From Mesorhizobium sp. (GTDB lineage Bacteria; Pseudomonadota; Alphaproteobacteria; Rhizobiales; Rhizobiaceae): 11,518 bases of DNA. Of this stretch, positions 7,371 through 11,518 are shown piece by piece (the first letter of the stretch is position 1; each line of letters opens with the position of its first letter). The notes under the pieces were generated by a model. It ran no database searches. It was not told the origin of the DNA and saw only the letters and a list, made by a program, of their open reading frames with translations. The position numbers and the translations under genes are program-made. The stretch spans positions 1 to 11,518 of the forward strand of contig JAEKLU010000231.1 of assembly GCA_019509685.1 (NCBI GenBank), given 5' to 3'.

Positions 7371-7375
7371 TAGTG

Positions 7376-8275
7376 ATGGCCGAAGTGATTGATGGAAAGA
7401 GCGTCGCCGAGGACGTGGTTTCGAACGTGAAGGCGCTGACATCGGAGCTGGTGGCCAAAGGCGCGACGAAGCCTGGGCTTGCCGTGGTGATCGTCGGCGA
7501 GGACCCGGCAAGCCAGGTCTACGTCGCTTCCAAGTCGCGAACCGCCAAGGAATGCGGCTTCCATTCGCTGCAGCACACGCTGCCGGCCGATACCACCGAA
7601 GAGCAGCTTTTGAAGATCATCGGCGACCTCAATGCCGATCCGGCGATCAACGGCATCCTGGTGCAGTTGCCGCTTCCCGGCCATATCGATGCCGGCAAGG
7701 TCATCCAGACGATCGCGCCGGAGAAGGATGTCGACGGCTTCCACTTCATCAATGTCGGCAAGCTTGGCACCGGCGAGCTGGAGACCGCCTTCGTGCCCTG
7801 CACGCCGGCAGGTTCGATGCTTCTGATCGAGCGTGTGCGCGGCAAGGATCTTTCCGGCCTCAATGCGGTCGTCGTCGGCCGCTCCAACATCGTCGGCAAG
7901 CCGATGGCAAACCTTCTGCTTGCGGCCAACTGCACGGTCACCATCGCGCACAGCCGCACCAAGGATCTGCCCGCGCTTGCCCGCACCGCCGACATCCTGG
8001 TCGCCGCCGTCGGCCGGCCGGAAATGGTCAAGGGCGATTGGGTCAAGCCCGGCGCCACCGTCATCGATGTCGGCATCAACCGCATCCCGGCGCCCGAGAA
8101 GGGCGAGGGCAAGTCGCGGCTGGTCGGTGACGTCGCCTATGCCGAAGCGGCCAAGGCCGCCGGCGCCATCACGCCTGTCCCGGGCGGCGTCGGACCGATG
8201 ACCATTGCCATGCTGATGGCGAACACTGTAGCTTCCGCCTACCTCGCGGCCGGGTTGAAGCGGCCGTCCTTCTGA
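7376..8275 (+). CDS. folD: Bifunctional methylenetetrahydrofolate dehydrogenase / cyclohydrolase
   Basis: FolD, 299 residues, a soluble cytoplasmic enzyme that interconverts 5,10-methylene-THF, 5,10-methenyl-THF and 10-formyl-THF using NADP, feeding purine and formyl-methionine synthesis. The N-terminal catalytic domain has [13 protein letters not shown] (49-61), in which Tyr49 and Lys53 match the active-site Tyr and Lys of the family. It also has GILVQLPLP (93-101) and PEKDVDGFH (115-123). The C-terminal Rossmann domain has [18 protein letters not shown] (165-182), the NADP-binding signature. It closes with [11 protein letters not shown] (266-276), another FolD signature. All key residues are present and the length fits (E. 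coli FolD is 288). A GlxA-type regulator follows after 17 bases and may be co-transcribed. There is no sign that it takes part in the polysaccharide pathway upstream. Confidence 0.97.
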   Translation: MAEVIDGKSVAEDVVSNVKALTSELVAKGATKPGLAVVIVGEDPASQVYVASKSRTAKECGFHSLQHTLPADTTEEQLLKIIGDLNADPAINGILVQLPLPGHIDAGKVIQTIAPEKDVDGFHFINVGKLGTGELETAFVPCTPAGSMLLIERVRGKDLSGLNAVVVGRSNIVGKPMANLLLAANCTVTIAHSRTKDLPALARTADILVAAVGRPEMVKGDWVKPGATVIDVGINRIPAPEKGEGKSRLVGDVAYAEAAKAAGAITPVPGGVGPMTIAMLMANTVASAYLAAGLKRPSF

Positions 8276-8292
8276 CCGAGAAAGCCTTTGCA

Positions 8293-9291
8293 TTGCCGAA
8301 CCTGACTGCCTCCGTCGAGCGGCCGATCACGAACGATCCCGTTCAGGGCGGCCGTCAGTTCGGCTTTCTGCTGGTCGACAAGTTCTCGATGTTCTCGCTG
8401 GCCGCGGCCATCGACTGTTTCCGCTCGGCCAACCGCCTGCTCGGCCGCGATTTCTATGGCTGGACGACGATTTCGGCCGATGGCGACGCGGTCATGGCTT
8501 CCAACGGCCTGCCGCTCAAGATCGACTATTCCGTCGCCGATATGCCGCCCGTCGACATCCTGTTCGTCTCGGTCGGCCTCTCCATAGAATTTCCCGGCAA
8601 GAGCAAGGTGCTGGCCGCGCTGCGCAGCTGGGGCCGGCGCGGCAACGCGCTCGGCGCGCTGTCGGTCGGCTCTTACCTGCTGGCCGAAGCCGGCCAGCTC
8701 GACGGCTATCGCTGCACCATCCACTGGGAAAACCGCGCCGGCTTCATGGAACGCTTTCCCGACATCAACTGCACCGGCAACGTCTTCGAGATCGACCGCA
8801 AGCGCTACACCTGCGCCGGCGGCACCACCTCGATCGACCTGATGCTGGAGATCGTGCGCGGCGATTTCGGCTCCAACCTCGCCAATGGCGTCGCCAACCA
8901 GTTCCAGCACGAGCGCATCCGCTCGGCCGGCGACCGCCAGCGCGTCGGGCCGGAGCGGGATCTCACCGGCAAGTCGGAGAAGCTCAGGCGCATCGTCGAA
9001 CTGATGGCCGACCATCTCGATGAGCCGCTGTCGGCGGTGCAGCTCGCCAAGTCGGCGGGGCTTTCGGTGCGCCAGGTCGAACGCCTGTTCCTGCGCCACC
9101 TCTCCGTCACGCCCGGCCGCTATTACATGCGTCTCAGGCTGGAGCGGGCGCGCGAATTGCTGCGGCAGACCAACATGCCGATCCTCGACGTGGCGATCGC
9201 GACCGGCTTCACCTCGCATTCCTATTTCGCGCAGAGCTACCGGCTGCAGTTCGGCCGCCCGCCATCGGAAGAACGCCGCACCACCTACTGA
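8293..9291 (+). CDS. GlxA-family transcriptional regulator (DJ-1/PfpI-like + AraC HTH)
   Basis: A 332-residue regulator with two domains. Residues about 22-190 form a DJ-1/PfpI (class I glutamine amidotransferase-like) sensor, including QFGFLLVDKFSMFSLAAAID (22-41), GALSVGSYLLAEAGQLDG (121-138), TIHWENRAGFMERFP (142-156) and CAGGTTSIDLMLEIV (174-188). Residues about 228-330 form an AraC/XylS DNA-binding domain with two helix-turn-helices, ending in the typical ATGFTSHSYFAQSYRLQFGRPP. Characterised relatives (GbdR, CdhR, ArgR-type) sense small nitrogen metabolites, but the ligand here is unknown. At the nucleophile elbow the usual Cys is Ser124, so it is a sensor, not an enzyme. The start is a TTG with GAGAAAG about eight bases upstream; no ATG or GTG lies nearby. 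In the same frame CTG-ACC-GAG-AAA overlaps the folD stop and would give an N-terminus [10 protein letters not shown], so a non-standard start there cannot be excluded. Confidence 0.9.
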   Translation: MPNLTASVERPITNDPVQGGRQFGFLLVDKFSMFSLAAAIDCFRSANRLLGRDFYGWTTISADGDAVMASNGLPLKIDYSVADMPPVDILFVSVGLSIEFPGKSKVLAALRSWGRRGNALGALSVGSYLLAEAGQLDGYRCTIHWENRAGFMERFPDINCTGNVFEIDRKRYTCAGGTTSIDLMLEIVRGDFGSNLANGVANQFQHERIRSAGDRQRVGPERDLTGKSEKLRRIVELMADHLDEPLSAVQLAKSAGLSVRQVERLFLRHLSVTPGRYYMRLRLERARELLRQTNMPILDVAIATGFTSHSYFAQSYRLQFGRPPSEERRTTY

Positions 9292-9313
9292 GTGCTGTGC
9301 CGCGCGCAAGCCG

Positions 9314-9558
9314 ATGTTCGCCGAACAACAGCGGCAGGACCTGCGCCACCGCGACCCGGCATGGAAGATCGCTGCCACCGCCGCCATGCTCGGCCACGAT
9401 GACGACGCGATCCGCTACCTGGAGCAATCGGTAACGCGCAAGACGACCTGCTCGGCGGTGCGCATCGTTCCGGCTTCAAGAGCCTGCGCGGCGATCCGCG
9501 ATCCCGGGCAATCGTCGAGGCGCAGGGCTTTGTCCCGCCACATGTGCTGGCAGCCTGA
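9314..9558 (+). pseudogene. Decayed C-terminal tail of a TPR-containing protein
   Basis: The first part reads MFAEQQRQDL then AWKIAATAAMLGHDDDAIRYLEQSV, a TPR-like helical pair, followed by IVP-A near 9471. The frame then breaks. In the +1-shifted frame from 9475 the reading continues FKSLRGDPRSRAIVEAQGF and ends at the TGA at 9558. The joined product has the form ...AFKSLRGDPRxRAIVEAQGF, the typical end of TPR proteins fused to adenylate-cyclase, kinase or winged-helix domains, where PAFxSLRxDPRFxxLL is common. One missing base near 9474 (GC-TTC instead of GCN-TTC) explains the break. No N-terminal domain or credible ribosome site is present, and the fragment directly follows the GlxA-type gene, so it looks like the leftover of a deletion. 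Confidence 0.6.
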
Positions 9559-9562
9559 GCTT

Positions 9563-9593
9563 TTGCCGCTTGTCTCTGAGGGCCGCCTAAAAT
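9563..9593 (+). promoter_or_regulatory. Candidate promoter of the VWA gene
   Basis: TTGCCG (9563-9568) and TAAAAT (9588-9593) are separated by 19 bases. The -10 is a good match, but the spacer is long. Initiation around 9600 would leave a leader of about 35 bases before the ATG at 9635 and would fall within the palindrome at 9598-9610. Confidence 0.3.
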
Positions 9594-9597
9594 AGCT

Positions 9598-9610
9598 TCC
9601 GCGACGCGGA
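9598..9610. repeat. Palindrome at the presumed VWA transcription start
   Basis: TCCGCG-A-CGCGGA is a perfect 13-base inverted repeat with a one-base centre. The centre is too short for an efficient RNA hairpin, so a protein-binding site is the likelier reading. It overlaps the predicted transcription start. G+C-rich palindromes arise easily in such genomes, so this is tentative. Confidence 0.3.
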
Positions 9611-9623
9611 CGAGGGATCAATC

Positions 9624-9628
9624 AGGAG
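9624..9628 (+). promoter_or_regulatory. Shine-Dalgarno of the VWA gene
   Basis: AGGAG is six bases before the ATG at 9635, which is followed directly by a signal peptide. The two together fix the start. Confidence 0.8.
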
Positions 9629-9634
9629 ATATCC

Positions 9635-11296
9635 ATGGCGGGACTGATACGGGGCGTCGCTGCGGCGGCCTTGCTTTTGTCGATGACCACCTTTGGCTTT
9701 GCCGCCAACAAGGTCATCATCATTCTGGACGCTTCGGGCTCGATGTGGGCCCAGATCGACGGCAAGCCGAAGCTGGAAATCGCGCGCGAATCGTTGCGCA
9801 CGGTGTTGCAGTCGGTACCGGCCGATGACGAGATCGGCTTCATGGCCTATGGCCATCGCACCAAGGGCAGCTGCGACGACATCGAACTGATCGTGCCGCC
9901 GCAGGCGGGATCGGCAAGCGCCATCACGGCGGCCGCCGACAGCATGAAATTCCTTGGCAAGACGCCCCTGACGGCGGCCGTCAAACAAGCAGCCGAGGCG
10001 CTGAAATACACCGAGGACAAGGCAACGGTGGTTCTGATCACCGACGGTTTGGAAACCTGCGGCGGCGACCCATGCGCGCTCGGCAAGGAGCTGAAGGCCT
10101 CCGGTGTCGACTTCACCGCCGACGTTGTCGGTTTCGGCCTGACCGCCGACGAGGGCAAGCAGATCGCCTGCCTCGCCGACAACACCGGCGGCAAATACAT
10201 CCAGGCGTCCGACGAGAAGGCGCTGCAGCAAGCGCTGGTCGAGACCGTCGCGGCTCCGGCGCCAGCCCCCGCACCGGCTCCCGAACCGGCGCCGGCTCCC
10301 GCGCCGAAAGCGGCCGAGGTCGACTACAATCTCCTCCCGCAGGCGTTCTTGAAAGCGGGCGGCGAGGTGCCGAAGGTCGACGTCTACTATGAAGTCTTCA
10401 GGGACGACGCGAAGGGTGTCGGTGGAGACCATGTCGACTACGGCTATAATGGCATCAAGTTTCACGTTCCCGCCGGCAACTACATCGTCGTCGCCTCGAG
10501 TGGCGGCGCCAAGACCGAGCAGAAGATCTCGCTGACGGCCGACAGGACAACAGAGTTGGCCCTGGACCTGAACGCCGCGGAAATCTCCATCCACGCGCGG
10601 CCGGCGCCAGGCGCCGAAGTCGACCGCAATGCGCAGATCAGCATCGCCTATCCCGGCGGCACCTCGGACGCCAACTATGGCGAGGTCAAGTTCGTCGTCC
10701 CGACGGGTGAGACCAAGGTTACCGTGAAGCTGGGAGCCGGCGAGGTGAGCGAGACCATGCAGCTTGCCGCCGGCCAGGTCGTCGACAAGGACATGATCGT
10801 CGGCGTCGGCAAGGCCAAGGCCAACGCCTTCTACACCCAGGGCGGCGAAAAGGCCTCCACCGATGTGGGTTGGAAAGTGTACAAGGCGGCCAAGAAGCTC
10901 GACGGCACCCGCGACCAGGTGACCTACGCTTACGGCCCCGACAGCCAGTTCGACCTGCCGCCCGGGGACTATGTGATGGGCGTCGATGTGCAGGCCGTGT
11001 CAACCGAACAGCCATTCAGCGTCAAGGTCGGGCAGATGACCGACGTCAACGTAACGCTGAACGCTGGCGTGCTTTCGGTCGACGCGCCGGGCGCAGACGG
11101 CTTCAAAATCTTCGAGGCCAAGAAGAACATCCAGGGCGAGCGCAAGCAGGTGACTTACGCCTATGGCGAAAAGATGCAAACCACGCTGGCCGCGGGCGAC
11201 TATGTGCTGGTGACCAACTTCACCTCCGACAAAGCCGACAAGGAAACGCCCTTTACCATCAAGGCCGGCGAGCGCAACGAGCTCACTGTCCAGTAA
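9635..11296 (+). CDS. Secreted von Willebrand factor type A protein with four C-terminal repeats
   Basis: A 553-residue exported protein. Residues 1-24 are a signal peptide (MAGLIRGVAAAALLLSMTTF, then GFA-A, probable cleavage after Ala23). A VWA domain spans about 25-205 with a complete metal-ion-dependent adhesion site: Asp32-x-Ser34-x-Ser36, Thr110 in GKTPL, and Asp137 in ITDG. Cysteines 80, 142, 147 and 179 could form disulphides in the periplasm. An Ala-Pro linker (206-226) leads to four degenerate repeats, about 248-312, 316-390, 395-477 and 479-553. The clearest pair shares QVTYAYG and a P/A-x-G-D-Y-V turn and looks beta-rich. There is no C-terminal anchor or LPXTG, so it is periplasmic or released. 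VWA domains with an intact site usually bind protein partners through a divalent metal. No MoxR ATPase or other usual partner is adjacent, so the role is unknown. A hairpin follows at 11332. Confidence 0.9.
   Translation: MAGLIRGVAAAALLLSMTTFGFAANKVIIILDASGSMWAQIDGKPKLEIARESLRTVLQSVPADDEIGFMAYGHRTKGSCDDIELIVPPQAGSASAITAAADSMKFLGKTPLTAAVKQAAEALKYTEDKATVVLITDGLETCGGDPCALGKELKASGVDFTADVVGFGLTADEGKQIACLADNTGGKYIQASDEKALQQALVETVAAPAPAPAPAPEPAPAPAPKAAEVDYNLLPQAFLKAGGEVPKVDVYYEVFRDDAKGVGGDHVDYGYNGIKFHVPAGNYIVVASSGGAKTEQKISLTADRTTELALDLNAAEISIHARPAPGAEVDRNAQISIAYPGGTSDANYGEVKFVVPTGETKVTVKLGAGEVSETMQLAAGQVVDKDMIVGVGKAKANAFYTQGGEKASTDVGWKVYKAAKKLDGTRDQVTYAYGPDSQFDLPPGDYVMGVDVQAVSTEQPFSVKVGQMTDVNVTLNAGVLSVDAPGADGFKIFEAKKNIQGERKQVTYAYGEKMQTTLAAGDYVLVTNFTSDKADKETPFTIKAGERNELTVQ
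10376..11293 (+). repeat. Four degenerate protein repeats in the VWA gene
   Basis: Each unit of roughly 65-80 codons has a strand with a V-Y/I-F pair, a Y-x-Y-G turn, a hydrophobic strand before P-x-G-x-Y, and a closing x-V-x-x-G strand. The last two units are closest: CAGGTGAC-TACGC-TA-GG motifs recur at 10916 and 11147, with 18 of 22 bases the same by eye. The first two units have diverged more. This suggests old internal duplication, with units 3 and 4 the most recent. Confidence 0.6.
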
Positions 11297-11331
11297 TGAC
11301 CGCAAACTGGCGACGTTTCAGTCGTTCTGCC

Positions 11332-11363
11332 TGGGCATTCCGCGAATAGTCGCGGGATGTCCA
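11332..11363 (+). terminator. Strong hairpin between converging genes, probable terminator
   Basis: TGGGCATTCCGCGA (11332-11345) pairs with TCGCGGGATGTCCA (11350-11363) around an ATAG loop: 14 pairs, of which two are G-U wobbles on the plus-strand RNA. It lies 35 bases after the VWA stop and 33 bases beyond the stop of the minus-strand antitoxin gene, so it could end transcription from both sides. Neither side has a strong T run, so it may be Rho-assisted or act mainly to stabilise the 3' end. Confidence 0.55.
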
Positions 11364-11396
11364 TCTTGGCAACGCAGCGAAACTTGGCTTCGCCGA

Positions 11397-11518
11397 TCAG
11401 GCAGCTTCCGAGACGCGCATTTCGACATGCAACCCGGCCGCAACCACCATGTTGACGAGGGTGTCGAGGGCAAACAGGTTGATCTTCCCGCGCAGGAGAT
11501 CGGACACGCGCGGTTGCG
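11397..11518 (-). CDS. XRE-family HigA-like antitoxin, C-terminal fragment
   Basis: The last 39 residues of a minus-strand gene are visible before the right edge. They read QPRVSDLLRGKINLFALDTL, then VNMVVAAGLHVEMRVSEAA and a TGA. This is the recognition-helix end and following helix of the compact XRE-type helix-turn-helix proteins (HTH_37, HigA2-like), whose usual form is TQPRVSDLLRGKIxxFSLDxLVxMxxxxG. Members are typically antitoxins that bind their own promoter and neutralise a RelE/HigB-type RNase encoded next door, normally just upstream of the antitoxin. That partner would lie beyond position 11518. The product is cytoplasmic. A solitary XRE regulator is the alternative. Confidence 0.75.
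   Translation of the reverse strand, partial: QPRVSDLLRGKINLFALDTLVNMVVAAGLHVEMRVSEAA

Larger units (their letters stand above)
7177..7375. other. Intergenic region upstream of folD
   Basis: These 199 bases lie between the co-polymerase stop and folD. They should hold a terminator and the folD promoter, but neither is convincing. A CCCG-GTTT-CGGG mini-hairpin at 7200-7211 is followed by TTT, too short to call. A clean inverted repeat is present at 7254-7267. The frame of folD stays open back to 7247, but the upstream codons do not resemble FolD. Confidence 0.4.

Noticed and set aside
7181..8293. Minus-strand open frame opposite folD
   Set aside because: folD is unmistakable on the plus strand; the antisense translation shows no recognisable domain.
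8239..9387. Minus-strand open frame opposite the GlxA-type regulator
   Set aside because: It is a shadow of a real plus-strand gene with intact DJ-1-like and AraC signatures.
9020..9595. One 191-codon protein spanning the end of the regulator gene and the gap
   Set aside because: Its first half is out of frame within the AraC domain; only the part after 9314 resembles a protein, and that part is the TPR relic.
1..11518. Mobile element, prophage, CRISPR array or defence island
   Set aside because: No transposase, integrase, terminal repeats, direct-repeat array or nuclease/ATPase modules were found; the only defence-adjacent item is the antitoxin fragment at the right edge.

Overview
The window looks like chromosomal DNA from an alphaproteobacterium, most likely of the order Hyphomicrobiales and close to Mesorhizobium. 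This is inferred from the strong G+C bias at third codon positions and from the flavour of the proteins: a rhizobial-type surface polysaccharide locus, a 299-residue FolD, a GlxA-type regulator and an ExoP-like chain-length protein. No rRNA, tRNA, CRISPR array, insertion sequence or phage gene was seen.

Left part (1-7176) is a surface polysaccharide (EPS or capsule-like) locus. A family 2 glycosyltransferase starts at 195 and runs leftward off the window. Divergent from it is a tightly packed operon of three genes joined by 4-base stop/start overlaps: a GT4-type glycosyltransferase (364-1536), a WecG/TagA/CpsF glycosyltransferase (1533-2327) and a DUF6492 protein with a DxD motif (2324-3250). 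This operon converges, with a single base between stop codons, on a Wzx-like flippase (3252-4547, minus strand). Divergent from the flippase is an ExoP/GumC-like polysaccharide co-polymerase (4747-7176). It keeps the Wzz domain, the coiled coil and two membrane segments, but carries a Pro-rich, Tyr-bearing tail in place of a tyrosine kinase domain. Together these genes would build a lipid-linked repeat unit in the cytoplasm, flip it, and control its polymerisation and export. No initiating phosphoglycosyltransferase, Wzy polymerase or outer-membrane Wza is visible, so those must lie elsewhere.

Middle part (7177-9291) is housekeeping: folD (one-carbon folate metabolism) followed after 17 bases by a GlxA-family regulator (DJ-1/PfpI-like plus AraC HTH) that starts with TTG or another non-ATG codon.

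Right part (9292-11518): a decayed C-terminal tail of a TPR protein with a visible one-base frameshift, then a secreted von Willebrand factor A protein with four degenerate C-terminal repeats, a good hairpin between converging genes, and at the edge the C-terminus of an XRE/HigA-like antitoxin on the minus strand.

I see no clearly new defence or mobile system. The most unusual material is the kinase-less co-polymerase with its conserved-looking tail, the poorly characterised DUF6492 enzyme embedded in the glycosyltransferase operon, and the repeat-bearing periplasmic VWA protein.
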